Positions 22,201-33,950 of a stretch of 64,000 bases of DNA are shown piece after piece. The notes under the pieces are model-generated. The model saw only the letters and a list, made by a program, of their open reading frames with translations, was not told the origin of the DNA and did no database searches. The stretch is from Candidula unifasciata. Its lineage: Eukaryota; Mollusca; Gastropoda; Stylommatophora; Geomitridae. Both the position numbers and the translations under genes were made by a program. The first letter of the stretch is position 1. Every line of letters begins with the position of its first letter. Location: positions 1,945,478-2,009,477 of the forward strand of contig CAJHNH020004890.1 in NCBI GenBank assembly GCA_905116865.2, in the 5' to 3' direction.

Positions 22201-22259
22201 AAGCTTTAGAAATTGCTGTTTTGCAGATTATTTTTTTGCTTCAGTCGGTTACTTAGGTT

Positions 22260-22500
22260 CTATTCATTCATTCATTCATTCATTCATTCATTCATTCATT
22301 CATTCATTCATTCATTCATTCAATAGCATGTCCCTCGCGGAACCTCGCTGCCATAACAACCCTCCGGAAAACCTTCCTATCCTGAGCAAGATGTCCTGCG
22401 TCTGATACACCCATCTGGAGATCATCTGCCACATCCTGCACCCATCTTCTCCTTGGCCTTCCTCTTCCTCTCTTCCCAGGCATATACCCCTCCATTATTG
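22260..22500 (-). pseudogene. Non-LTR retrotransposon C-terminus with (GAAT)n tail
   Basis: On the minus strand from about 22490: a basic GRGRPRRRWVQDVADDL block, then DAGHLAQDRKVFRRVVMAA and a short end. A pure (GAAT)n run at 22260-22321 follows, consistent with the 3' tail. The basic GRPRRRW plus AQDR motif order is the standard C-terminus of RTE-like endonuclease-RT proteins. Only this end of the element is present. Confidence 0.85.
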
Positions 22501-22929
22501 TTCTCTCTAGACTTCAAGTGACCAAAATATTTCAATTTTCTTTGTTTTATTGTCTTTACTAGCCAACCCTCTTCAATATTCAGCTCTTGAAGTAGGTTCT
22601 ATTGCTTCTGCAAATTGCTGTTATACTAGTTGCTTCTGTTATTAGTTTTAATACGTCAGTTTATCTACACTTTGATTTCCTAACTGCATGTTTAAAGCCA
22701 GGAAGAAAGAACTTTTTAATCAGCATATAGATATTTATAACGTAAAGGCCATTCTAAATTATCAACTTCAAAACTGTTTTTTTTTTTAAGTCAATGGTTT
22801 AGTTAATTTATCTTTGTCGTTCTTTGCCTAAACATGACCAAAAGGATATCCACGAGCCTTATACGGCAAGTGGACCTCACGTTACCTCATCCATGCTTTG
22901 GGCAATCGATTATTTAACATTTTCTCACT

Positions 22930-23120
22930 CTTCTAGAGGTTCTTCGTGGTGAAGTAGTTAAGCCGTTTGCTTCTCGCTGTGAAAGGCTACGTCGTTCGGA
23001 TAACAAGTGCAACATATAAGGAGACCCCCGGAGATCGTCGCAGGAACTACGGTTCTGTGCGGCACCCTATGCAGGCGGCTAGTTGTTCTACGGTCACAGG
23101 CCAGACCACATGGGACAAAA
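22930..23120 (+). repeat. SINE-like element with degenerate tRNA head
   Basis: CGTGGTGAAGTAGTTAAGCC looks like an A box region, with a weak B-box-like GTCGTTCGGAT about 40 bp later. A non-coding body follows. Confidence 0.45.
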
Positions 23121-23339
23121 CCTTCTATAATGAAGTAGATCCTCTCGACGTTAACTCTATTGAAAACTTTTTTTTCCCCAACTTTCTCAACCCATTTAAA
23201 ACGGTTATCCTTCTAGTCTATGCGATAAACACCTAGTCTTTTCAAAGACTGTTGTTTCAGACTTCCCTCTATCCAGTATACCTGTCTTAATCTAACATTG
23301 TGTTTTTTTTAGTTTTTAAAAAATATATTTTCAAATTTG

Positions 23340-23590
23340 CAAGTCCTACAGGTTACCCTCACATGATGTACCCACATAATTTCAGTTGTCCTTTTCTGAT
23401 AAGCGGACAGTTTCTGGTTGTTAGGTAATTTCTTTTAAAACATCCTTTAGACATTTTTTCTGGCCTGGATTTGTTAAAATTCTTCCAAGGCAGACAAAAT
23501 CCATATAAGTTTCGACATACTTTCTTACTAACCTGCCTACTGTCCATGATTCATCTCCATACAGCAGGACTAGTTCTATTTAGCTAGTAA
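23340..23590 (-). pseudogene. Non-LTR retrotransposon relic, RT thumb region
   Basis: The minus strand reads VLLYGDESWTVGRLVRKYVE, then a CLGRILTN block and weak C-terminal blocks. This is the 'LLYGSETW' segment and what follows it in RTE/L1-like RTs. Internal stops are present. Confidence 0.75.
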
Positions 23591-24390
23591 GAATTATCAT
23601 TCACGCCTAATTGGACAAAGACACATGCAGTTTTTACATTTATTACTTTAACCATTGTCGAGTGCTAAGGCTGGCTTTCTGCGGCTTACCTGTTATTTTG
23701 TTTTAAAATGTATTCCGTTTTAGGACAGTGGCACGAGAGTTGCACTGTGGAAGAGATTGGGGCCTCACAGTTTAGTATACCCAAGGACAGCAGTAGGCAC
23801 CCTGCAGCCCACGTTTATTGCGGAAACGGCACACTATTTATTTATTATTACATTACCCAGACAACAAAAAAATATATGAAGTCGTTTATGTATATGAAAT
23901 TATTTTTCTAATACATGTACCCCATCCGAGTTTAGTTGTCTGTCCATTTTTATACTTATTATTTCCACTACAGATCGTGTCAACAAGAAATGACTCCAGA
24001 GAAGATGTGATCGCCCACTACTTGTGGCTGGTAAGTCATGTTTGTCATTATATCAAGTAGATTTCCTCGACAGTTTTTCTGCTCCTGGCTTTGTGTGTAC
24101 GGAAAAGAAAGATTTAACACATCCAGTACCAACTAAACAACCTTGCATTTATTGATAACCTTTTATATTGTATAGAGTCGAGAGGATGTACTTCATTGCA
24201 GTGTATCCCGTTTCTCTCAGGTTTTCTCTGCAGAACGGCTAGCCGAAATGTCGCACAAAGTACAAACTCCGTAGAACAAGCGACGATTCTAAGAAATCTA
24301 CATTCATTCGAGAACTGAGCAACCTGTCTGTGAAACAAAAGAACCATCTTCACAGCACAAGACAAACAGCTTGACCGATTTGTCAGGAAA
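23591..24390. other. No recognisable gene
   Basis: AT-rich non-coding DNA. Confidence 0.5.
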
Positions 24391-24485
24391 ATTGACTTTA
24401 TCTGTCTTCCCTTAATTGACTTTATCCCTCTTCCCTTAATTGACTCCATCCCTTTTCCCTTAATTCACTCCACCCGTTTTCCCTT
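24391..24485. repeat. 24-bp tandem repeat, four copies
   Basis: Unit TTGACTTTATCCCTCTTCCC plus TTAA at exact 24-bp spacing, with small substitutions. Antisense it reads as an SIKGR peptide repeat, without support for a gene. Confidence 0.9.
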
Positions 24486-24729
24486 GTCATGAAGTCATTT
24501 CTTTTTCAACTGCTAAGGCCCTAACAAATATCTAACGAATTCCACGCAATCACAATTATTACATTAACCTAATTTTTCAATAGGTTTCTTAGTAAACCAT
24601 TTTAAACACACACACACACACACGATAAGATTAAAGTAACAAAGTCCCCAGAAAGAAGAAATATACGTAAACAGTTTAAAATTGAAAAAGTTAATTCTTT
24701 TTTGGGGGGACAAATGTTCACCTATACAG

Positions 24730-24830
24730 TTTCAGTCGATAAGTGGTTAGGTCATTTGCCCAGTCTTTCGAAAGTTATGGGTTCAGTTTAGGGCTTCCTT
24801 GTGTAATTTTAGGGTGCAAATGTTTCATGA
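24730..24830 (+). repeat. tRNA-like SINE head, degenerate
   Basis: GATAAGTGGTTAGGTCATTTGC resembles an A box region, with GGGTTCAGTTT as a weak B box at the expected spacing. It is not foldable as an intact tRNA by eye. Confidence 0.4.
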
Positions 24831-24989
24831 AAGATCGTCGCTGAAGCCAAGTAGTTCATGTTTTTTGTACGGTACTTGAAGGTGGCCCAGCAATTACTCT
24901 ATGACGATAAAATGTGCCGAATTCTACGAACTCCAACAGAACGAAGTCGATTATCTAGCATTAACGTGCTTGAAACAGTTAACGCAATA

Positions 24990-25200
24990 TTTGTGTTTCC
25001 TTCGAATTCGGAATGCTTCTACCTGAAAGGCAAGGAACCAACCAATATACATTAAAAGAAGCCACATATGTAAAATAGATGTGCACGCTAAATCCAAGTA
25101 CTAGATCATGACCTACGTCGAAAAGTGGAAGAAGGACCAGAACGTTTCGCTGGACTTTACAACTGCTGACCTCTAAGAAGGAAAAAAGAAGAGGGAGAAA
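24990..25200 (+). repeat. Dispersed repeat family F, diverged copy
   Basis: CTACCTGAAAGGCAAGGAAC, GATGTGCACGCTAAATCCAAG and AAGTGGAAGAAGGACCAGAAC match the order in 45360-45570. Confidence 0.5.
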
Positions 25201-27734
25201 AAGGGGCACGAGAAAATGTTGGCCAAAATTAACCAAGCGCCTAACCAGGATCAAAATGAAAAGCTCGAAGATCACGAGCTTTGGGCTATGCAGAATGTGG
25301 GCGAGAGAAGATTATTTAATGCGCTAGTGTGGCGGGTAAATTCGGTTTTATCTAGCGAATGCACTATGTGCAATCTACAGAGGGAATCGCAAATAGTGAA
25401 TCATCATAAAGGTTTATATTACCCCCAGCCTTGCTGGTTAAATGAGAGGATTCGGGGTTTGCCCACATCTGATTCCCTACTGTTAATAAATTGTATATTT
25501 AAATGTACTAAAGTTCACTGACACAAATGTCTAGTTAAAATGAAACTTCATAAAAATGTAAGAACATTAAAACCTTAACATTTAGTTGGAATTGTAAAAG
25601 TCCAACAAATAATCAGACTGGCTGTGGAGATAAAATTGGTTTCTGAAAACGTATGGGAATAGTCAACCAATCGGTCCACTTATCTGTAGCTTGGGTTCCT
25701 TTGGTCAGTTTCTAGCTAAGCCTCGGAGACACATCAGGCAGGCCGAATCTTCCAGCTACGCTGAGATTTACTTCTGAAACTCCCATCTGGAACTATCACC
25801 TGAACCTAATACATTAGAACAGTCGCTATACAAAAAGCAGTTTAAAAAGTTCTCACTTACATCACAAAGAATGAGAACCAGGGAGTGAGTTTACACAAGC
25901 AAGAAACTCATAACAGGTGCGTTACGCAGTTTAAAAACAATTATATCAGTCATCAAATAGATCATAGGTTTACATACATGTACATACTAGATCATAAACG
26001 TGGTTAGTTAGAATAAAGGAATTCACAAGGATTTCCCCCATCAAATTTCATGTTTAACATATGAAATTATTTCAGAGGAATAGCAGCAATAGATCAAATT
26101 AAAATAATACTATTCACTCACCCCTGGTAGGGAATTCAAACAGACAATAAGACTACAGTACTTACAACTTCAGTATTACTGAGTCAGTTGAGGAGAGCAG
26201 ACTTTTGTCTCTCTTCCCCCAACCGTGCCTGGTACGAAAATGAAAGTAGAGAGTCTTAAAAAGGAGGAAGTAACTCTTGGGTTAATTCTTTCACTACTCT
26301 TCATTCGTCTTTTTAAACTTTCTAATTAATTCAGTAATAATAATGCTAATAAAAAGCACTAAAGAATGCTTAGGAAAGTGATAACAATATTACTTAAACA
26401 AAGCAATTTTTAAAAAGGAAGAAACAGCTATCCAGACCAGCTCGCCACAGCTAGAAAAATCTAGGCGTCAATTTTGTTTGAATCAACGAACTGTTTGCGT
26501 GTGGAGAATATGTTTTGAATCAAGTTTGAATGATGGCGTGCATCCCTTTGATTGTGAGATTCCAATGTCCAACCTGGCCATTAGTTTGATCTGCAGTGCG
26601 CAGTGAATTTGTTTGTAGTGTTTGTAAAGGAATATTGTCATTTTCAAGATGCCATTGTGTGAGTGTTCATTCGTGTATTACTGATAAGGTAAAGTGATGT
26701 TTGATAGATTGATGATCACCTAGACTATGTATATGCCTCACAATGTGCAGGTCAAAGAATTAGCCAGTGAGTGAACAATTAATAATGACATCGCATCGTG
26801 TCGTTCATGTCGTCCATTTTTCACCTGTTCAGAAGTCTGCAAGTGGCTGGAGCCAAACTGAATGTAAACAGAGTCATTGTGTAATAAAAGCAAAGTAGAG
26901 GGGGTATCTTGTAATGGAGGAAAGAGAAGAGATAACTATAAAGGATAATATGGAAATCTACTCATCGAAATCTCCTCGACTATGAACCTATACGACTTCT
27001 AACAATGTGACGTGGCGAGTAGGAGCCAAAACCCAACCTTAAGCTGCCTCAGTACCAAGAAAAAAAAAAGAGATAAGTTTCGTATAGGCGGGGGTAAGAT
27101 CAAATGTATAACATCGTGACAGGAAATCTTTTGTGTAAAGTCTAGATCAGCCAATCAAAGATAAATAAAATAGGCACACTAACCACAGGTCCTAATATCA
27201 ACTAAAGACAATTGTAACTATTATTAAAACATTGAACATCTGTTTATTTCTCTTAACATAAAATCATCGTGGTCCAGAAATAACATTACCAACAAACAAA
27301 ATGCTCGACCAGAATCTAAAGCGATCATCAGCTAACAAGGAAATATGATAATGACACCATACGCTCAGCGAGATTACTTCAACAATGGCAAAAACCGAAA
27401 AAAATATTTAACTTGTACGTTAAGCTTCAATATGCCAACAAATCACTTATAGCGACCTGCCATCTGACTACCTCCTAGCGAGAATACAAAATGGAAATCA
27501 AATCTAACACCACTGGAGACATTTCAGATCTAACTATAGAAACACACCACCATCATTAACACTAGCCAGACACAGGGTTCTTGACCTTACCTTGCTGATC
27601 ACAGAGCGACCGCCAAATAGACCAATGCTGAATGAGTTTGTCCTTTTTATACCCAGTGGCCAAACTTTTCCGCTTTACTGTCTAAAGCTAATTGCTGTTC
27701 CTGTGGCCTCTTTGGCCTGTGACAATTGCAATAG
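25201..27734. other. Long stretch without recognisable genes
   Basis: 2.5 kb of AT-rich DNA. No domain, splice-flanked exon or repeat element was recognised in any frame. The missing first exon of the + strand GPCR (29113 onward) could lie here or just downstream, but I could not pick it out. Confidence 0.5.
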
Positions 27735-28028
27735 TTCAATAGTTCTAGAACACTGGACCATATTATTATAGGCAATCAGTTCTAGAACAATGGACAACAT
27801 GTTTATGTGTCAAAAGTTCTAGACAAATGGACCAAATGTTTAAAGGCCAGTAATTCTAAACTAGTGAATGGACCACGTGTTTATAGGCTAATAATTGTAG
27901 GCCAATGAATGGATCTCATGTTTATATGTGAATAGCTCTAGACCAGTGGGCCGCATGTTTATCGTCCAGTAGTTCCCTAACAATGAATGGACAACATGTT
28001 TATAGGCCAACTGTTCTAGACTAAATGT
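27735..28028. repeat. About 45-bp minisatellite, roughly seven copies
   Basis: Recurring order AGTTCTAGAACAATGGAC, then CATGTTTATAGGCCA, with considerable divergence. An extra unit occurs at 28208-28250. Confidence 0.75.
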
Positions 28029-28565
28029 TAAAATGCTGAATCAAGAATCGACATGACAAAGCACGGGACACTCTCATAAGCGCTCCACCCCCATCGTCAG
28101 CAGCAAGATAAGAGCTCCAATTCTGATAGTACCAATAACTGATTGAATGTCCGTCTCTTTCCCTTGAGTGTTGAGCGTCGACCAGATGCCCTGGTAACTC
28201 CTCGCAGTTATCTAGACCAATGAATGGAGACATGCTGATAGGCCAATAGAGGTGCCAACACAAACAGTCCAGCTCTGAAAATGCTGTTCGTCGTCAATGG
28301 AAGCAAAAGCTATAACAGATCAGCAGTTTTACACGCACCTAATTGCATAAATAACAGCACGTTCTCTGTCTTTGGGTTATACACCATGTTCTAAATCAGT
28401 TTGTTTTTTAATTTAAAAAAAAAGAACCAAACACGTTAGGCGCAGCTGAAAAGCATTATAAGTGATATCTGCAACTCACAGTGTCGCGCCATTCATTTAG
28501 CTTAGGAGTTGGGCGGAACTATGCAGCTAAACAATCGTTCTTGTTCTGTTTGTCTTGCTTTGTAT

Positions 28566-28700
28566 CCCCCAGTACAAAGACGCTAAATCAACTAGTGCCC
28601 ACCCCAGTACAAAGACGCTAAATCAACTAGTGCCCACCCCAGTACAAAGACGCTAAATCAACTAGTGCCCACCCCAGTACAAAGACGCTAAATCAACTGT
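28566..28700 (+). repeat. 35-bp tandem repeat, four nearly identical copies
   Basis: Unit CCAGTACAAAGACGCTAAAT followed by CAACTAGTGCCCACC, at exact 35-bp spacing with no difference seen until the last unit. The high identity suggests recent expansion. Confidence 0.95.
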
Positions 28701-29112
28701 CCTATTATTTACCTTCGCCTGCAGCTCAACCCCCACCCCACCGCCCCTTTCCATGTTCTCCACATCCTATCTGCTGCTGTCGCTATTCCTCTTCTACCTT
28801 TATTGTTATGGTTAGGTGAATTCCTGAGAATAAATATTATTTATATTATTTTAAAGTTTTCCAATGTGAGTCCTATTCAGGACCATCGACTTTCTTCACT
28901 TTTTAATTTTCCAGTTAACTTCATATTTTATTTTACCTCAGTATAGTATTATGTTAATGTAATTATTTTACGCCTTGCCCAGGGCGTGCACACACGCGTG
29001 CACGCACACACACACAGAGATATCCTTATGACACTCATGACTATTTGTAACTGAGTCATGAGTCAAGACGTGAAGCTGACTACTGTAAGCTACATGTTTT
29101 TGTATTTCCCAG

Positions 29113-29303
29113 ACAGTTTCTCCAGTCCTGATCATCGTTGGCACCACAGGAAACATTATCTCTGTGTTAGTGATGAGCAGAAAACCCCAGAGATCCTCAA
29201 AAGCTGCAGTCTATTTGATTGGCCTGGCAGTAGCCGACACTTGCGCCCTGTACTCTGGCTTACTGCGCCACTTCGTTAGAAAAGTTACAGGATGGGACTT
29301 CAG
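29113..29303 (+). CDS. GPCR exon, TM1-TM2 (191 nt)
   Basis: Acceptor TTTTGTATTTCCCAG before 29113 and donor CAG|GTAATC after 29303. Same length (191 nt) and phases as the exons at 42674-42864 and 54128-54318, so the exon structure is conserved across the family. Confidence 0.9.
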
Positions 29304-32300
29304 GTAATCTAAAGGATAGAACACTTCAGCAAGACAGTTATATTTATAACTGCATGTAAGCGGTAAAGATGCAACTACATCAGTCCCAGATACTGCAGGT
29401 GGTATGTTAAATGTTGTTATTCTCCTCTTCATCTAATTACCTCATCTGAGTGTTGGTGTGGACCGTTGTGTGCTCATTTTAATGCGTTACAGTAGTTGAT
29501 CTTCATTTTTGGAAGGCTGCACTTGATGGTGTGACAGTTAACACTAGGACACACTGTCACAGGCCAAATCTTGTCATCTTTTGCTTTTGAAGTTTTGTGT
29601 CTTAGCTATACCTCAGGCCATGACATTATGAAAGCACCCAGTTATTTTTTACTTTACCTGCGTTCTCAAGCAAATACTTTTTCAGAAACTTCCGGTATCA
29701 AGGCTAGCACAGAGTACTAATGCTAATGATGGCTGCTGTAGTGTGATGATATGCTTAATCTTTCCTTTCCTTTGAGCTTTTTTACATGTTCACCAGTTCC
29801 TCTGCTTACTCCCATTTGTATCAATCTTTCTAGATCATCTTCATATGTTGGCTTTCTGGCTTTGTTTTGATGCTTTCAAAAGGCATTAACCACATCTGGA
29901 ATGACGTCAACCTATGGACCACCCAACTGGGCAGATTCAGATAACATTTTTGCTTGTTACTCTCCAAATTTAACGGCATGCTCCAGACAAAAGATTAAAA
30001 GTAAACTTTATTCTTCTATCTATTCGAAACAAATCATCTGCTGACAGGATATGTGTCTTCATTTATCTTAGCATGCTTTGAGAATGTCGAAATCACACGT
30101 GGAAAGTTGCAGTTACTGCATGTAAACCTTCACCCTCAGACTATGTGTGGTTGTATAATATGTCAGGTTTTCTCACACTTAACAAAGTTCATTTAATTTT
30201 GCTAGAATTCCCCAGGTACATCCTGTGTCTCCTTCAACAGAGCCGTCTGTATAAATAATTGCATCGATCCACAGGTTTTTCTTGTCCCTGTAAAAACAAG
30301 CCCTATTCTCTCTTCTCCTCTCCCAAATGGAGTCGCGGAACCCACACAGGACGATCGTTGTCAATGTTCCTAATGTTATGCACTAACCAATAATATAAAC
30401 GGGAAACTGTGCTACATACGTGCATCTTGTTCCTGTTGCGAGGACGTGTTAGGCTTGTGAGGAAGTTGGTTAGCATCCATAGTGTCGATGTTTGTGAAGG
30501 AGATGATGGACCCAATGGCCTGTCCCTTCTCACGGTTTAATACCACCACTGTCTGATCATTTAATTTTACTTTATATACAGGGTGTCCAATCTTGACTCC
30601 CAGATCGACTCAGGCTTGAGAGGGTACCACCTGTAGTCCTAGGAAGTAAAGGCGGTCGGCATGATGCTGACCGCATCAGCACCAAGTGCCGATTGGTCCA
30701 TAAAAAGAGGTCTAGCCCTATATGCCCAATACGTCTAAAGGCGTGGGAAAAGTCCTTTACATTTTACAGGGTGTTTAAATGCAAAGAATTCGACTCTATC
30801 AAGTTGGTTTTTTCAAATTAAATTTTACATAGCTCGGTCTCTGTCCGCAGAGAGTTCTCGCTTGCCTAAAGCTAGGTTTGGATGATCATACCATACTTTC
30901 TCTTTAGAAAATCTCTTAGTCCCAATTAATGTATTCTGAGCCCAGCATGTGTCAGTATTCGGCACACCTTTATCTTAGTAATATTATTTTTATTTTCATT
31001 TATTGTATGTTTTTTTTTCTATTTATTGTTACTATTTATGGATAATTCTCTTTTTAAACAAAATTCATTCTACTATTATTATTACCTCAATTAACAGCAT
31101 TGTTACAATTATATCCATCACTACTACGATTAGTGAGGAGAGGCTGGCCTAGTGGTTACAATGTCGGGCTATTATGCGGAAGACCCGAGTTCGACCCCCG
31201 GTAAAGTATTGGAGATTTTCTGTCAGAGGCAAAATTAAACATCTTAACCAGCGCAGTCTGTGGCGACAACACTAGCCACGCAGCCCTATATACCTCAGAC
31301 TCAAAGCACCGCTGTATACACCACCCTAAATAGTGGTAAAACAGACAGTAGTGATAGTACAGTGCTAAGGTTATTAAGCCCATTCCCCCAGTTTTATTAT
31401 TACTAATAATATTATAACTATTGTATATCCTTCCTTTTTTCGTTCCACACGTTTTTCAAGTCTTATTTTTTTTTAAAGGGAAGGACCCCTTTCCACGCCT
31501 TTAGGCGTAAAGGGCATATAGGGCTAGACCTATTTTGTATAGACCAATCGGCACAAGATGGGTGATGTGGTCAGCATCACGCCGGTCGCCTCTATTTCCC
31601 TGGACTGCACCCGGTACCCACTCAATTTCACGTCCTATATTTCATGGTAATTTTTGTGGACATCTCACTCTACCAGTGAGGGGAACTGGTAGCAAGGATA
31701 ATCTGCTTCCTGTGTCTTGATGTCAAGAAGGGCTTCCATCAAAACACAACTTCGTTTTGTGTGTGTACGTTGTGCCCCCTGCTTCTTTCGTCTTCAGTGA
31801 ATTAATTTCTTAGTATTAGCTTGACTGCAGTAATCCATAATTTCATCACTTACTAATTACTTACTACAATAAAATGTTTTGTTTATTCAACAGACATATC
31901 TCAGAAGTCAGCTGTAAGATCAACATATGGCTGGTGTATGCATCACTAGACATCTCCGTATGGATTTTAGTGGCGTTAACCATTGAACGTTTCTTGTCCG
32001 TGTTTTTCCAGCATCCGGTGAAGATCTACTGTTCTCGCATGTCCTCCAAGGTGGCTGTAACGTGCATTGTCATCTCCATACTCGTTCTGGACACACACAT
32101 ACTTTATGGTTACGGTGACAGCCTTACAGGGGATACCCAGCTGAAAAATCTCTGCACTGCAATCTCTGATAATTATAACAGCTTCTTCATATACGATTAT
32201 CCATGGATTGAGTTCTGTTTCCACTTTGTGATTCCTATAATTGTTCTTACTATCGGCAATTTCAGCATCGGTGCTAAAGTACTGCTTGTCCGGAGAAGCT

Positions 32301-32662
32301 TACGCAGGTTTCCGAGGCAACCTTACAACGATCGCTTGTTGAGAGCAACAAGCAGACGAGGTCGTCTTTCTAGACTGACCGTCACCTTGTTCGCCCTCAC
32401 CTTGGTGTTTATGTTCACTGAGGCACCATGCAAGGTATTTTACATTCTGAAAGCACTGGGGCTGAAACACATTGACACCACAGCAGATGCAGGTGTTTTC
32501 AATATAATGTACACTACGGCTAACCTGAGTATGTACGTTAATAAATCCATTAACTTCATCCTCTACTGCTTTACTGGATCTAGATTCAGACATGAATTGA
32601 TGAGTATGTTCAAAAAGCAAAAGACTAGGACTAATACAACAAACCCAGTAAGAGAAGGATGA
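29113..32662 (+). CDS. Class A GPCR, peptide-receptor-like (first exon not found)
   Basis: Two coding exons are clear: 29113-29303 (TM1-TM2) and 31894-32662 (TM3 to stop), joined in phase 2 across a 2.6-kb intron with GT-AG ends. They give about 319 residues. TM1 has GTTGN, TM2 has LAVAD, and TM3 follows SCKIN (the disulfide Cys). The E/DRY-like motif is IERF. TM6 has MFTEAPCKV with the conserved Pro, and TM7 reads NKSINFILYCFTG followed by a basic helix 8. The Asn-x-x-Asn-Phe form of TM7 is common in invertebrate peptide and orphan receptors. The tail is short and has no repeats. The product is a plasma-membrane receptor; the ligand is unknown. The short first exon seen in the paralogues at 45722 and 55449 was not located here. 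Confidence 0.9.
29304..30179. other. GPCR intron, first part; nothing else recognised
   Basis: Intronic AT-rich DNA. Confidence 0.6.
30180..30540 (-). pseudogene. LINE relic with ribonuclease H domain, antisense in intron
   Basis: The minus strand reads WIDAIIYTDGSVEGD followed by CTWGILAK near 30200-30275. This is the first catalytic Asp block (YTDGS) and the following strand of a retrotransposon RNase H. Upstream minus-strand sequence to about 30540 is open in pieces and probably belongs to the same element. It lies in the intron of the + strand GPCR. Confidence 0.7.
30580..30768 (+). repeat. SINE family A copy
   Basis: Starts within the GGTACCACC / TAGGAAGTAAAGGCGG body, continues through GTGCCGATTGGTCCATA and CTATATGCCC, and ends with ACGTCTAAAGGCGTGGGAAA. 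The tRNA head is missing or very diverged. Intronic. Confidence 0.75.
31130..31390 (+). repeat. tRNA-derived SINE, family E
   Basis: The head GCTGGCCTAGTGGTTACAAT (A box) and GAGTTCGACCCCCGGT (B box) are well preserved. A body follows that is unrelated to families A and C, ending near GGTTATTAAGCCC. Lies in the GPCR intron, sense to the gene. Confidence 0.8.
31485..31650 (-). repeat. SINE family A copy, lacking the tRNA head
   Basis: Begins with CCTTTCCACGCCTTTAGGCG, then GGGCATATAGGGCTAGACC, CAATCGGCACAAGATGGGTG and TTTCCCTGGACTGCACCCGG. Truncated before the tRNA-like head. About 240 bp upstream of the last GPCR exon. Confidence 0.85.
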
Positions 32663-32779
32663 ACATAATTTTCTAGACGATTTTCACCAATCGGAATGTC
32701 ACCGGCTAATATAGACGTTTTGTGACCCACACAGGTGTGAATACTGCATTGCAGGAGAAGGAAACAACCAACGAAATAA

Positions 32780-32905
32780 TAAATTTTATTTTCAAAGGGT
32801 TACAAATTGGACACGCAGTCCCGTCTTACATTTGGCCCTTCTAAATATCCACTTTTCACAAAGCAATTGTATTATATAAATAAAGCATGTTATGCTCATA
32901 TAATG
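32780..32905 (+). repeat. Dispersed repeat family G copy
   Basis: Closest partner of 3925-4090: same TTTTCAAAGGGTTACAAATT start and TTATGCTCATATAATGAAAT end. Directly downstream of the GPCR, so it may lie in the 3' UTR. Confidence 0.65.
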
Positions 32906-32937
32906 AAATACATACTGAGTGGTAAAATGCATGGGCT

Positions 32938-33030
32938 CACTCGCACGAGCACACACACACCCACCCCCATACACACGCCAACGTATTCGCTCGCTCACCC
33001 ACATCAATATACACACCCTTGTTCCATACA
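32938..33030. repeat. CA-rich simple sequence
   Basis: Imperfect CACA/CCCA tract. Confidence 0.7.
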
Positions 33031-33095
33031 CTCCCACATACATACGTATCTATCTATATCTTGTAGCTATCTATATTATTGTTCTATCCTCGCTC

Positions 33096-33413
33096 AACGT
33101 GTGGGATCCAACACTCGTTATTTATGTCAGCACTTACATACAACGCATAGGATCCAACACTCGTTATTTATGTCTGCACTTACATACAACGTTTTGGATC
33201 CAACACTCGTGATTTATGTCAGCACTTAAAACAACGTGAGGGATTCAATACTCGTGGTTTATGTCAGCACTTACATACAACGTATAGGATCCAACACTCT
33301 TGGTTTATGTCAGCACTTACAAACAATGTGTGGGATCCAACACTCGTTATTAATGTCATCACTTACATACAACGTATAGGATCTAACACTCGTGGTTTAT
33401 GTCAGCTCTTGAG
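33096..33413 (+). repeat. 46-bp minisatellite, seven copies
   Basis: Unit GGATCCAACACTCGTTATTT followed by ATGTCAGCACTTACATACAACGTATA at about 46-bp spacing. Most units keep a GGATCC site. Confidence 0.93.
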
Positions 33414-33734
33414 ATAAACATCATATCCAGTTTCTACCTGGTTAGAACATGAGAGCTTACATGAAACAAGCACAATGATTCTGAGCTACTGGTTTTGGGA
33501 TCAACATTATCACTCATGATTACGAGTACTTCAAAAATGGAATGGAAATAAAAGGAAGAGGTTTGGGGTGGGTTAGCGCCATAAAATATTTTCTTTAGGG
33601 TGGAGGGTGCGGGTATGCTTGAGGAGTTTGAACCTTTATTGATATATAATATTATTAGTACTAATAATAAAAATGTGTTTAATAAAAGTAAGCGAGCTTT
33701 TTCAACATTTTCAGGCATATCAGATATATAAAGA

Positions 33735-33950
33735 GAGAGCTATATTTTATACACCAATCGGTATTTGTGGGTGATGACGTCAGTATCAGGCTGGCCGCCT
33801 TGACTTCCCCGGGCGTTACCTGGTACCCATTTAGGGCTGGATCGACATGGGAGCCAAGGCATTTATAAACAAAACTGGACTCCGTTAACGCTTGAAAACA
33901 CGACCTTCGAATTCGCAGGCGAACGTCTAGCCGCCACAACAACTCGGCTT
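33735..33950 (-). repeat. SINE family A copy with tRNA head
   Basis: Carries CACCAATCGG, GGCTGGCCGCCTTGACTTCC, GGCTGGATCGACATGGGAGC and, at the high-coordinate end, a tRNA-like block (33890-33945) with a B-box-like GAATTCGAAGGTCG in minus orientation. Confidence 0.75.

Noticed and set aside
26640..26690. Candidate start exon for the + strand GPCR (ATGCCATTG...)
   Set aside because: The frame meets a stop before a usable donor, and the phase does not fit the exon at 29113.
31130..31200. Possible tRNA gene (good A and B boxes)
   Set aside because: The anticodon and acceptor arms do not close by eye, and a SINE body follows. Treated as a SINE head.
33096..33413. CRISPR-like array
   Set aside because: Units are contiguous without unique spacers and the context is animal DNA; it is a minisatellite.
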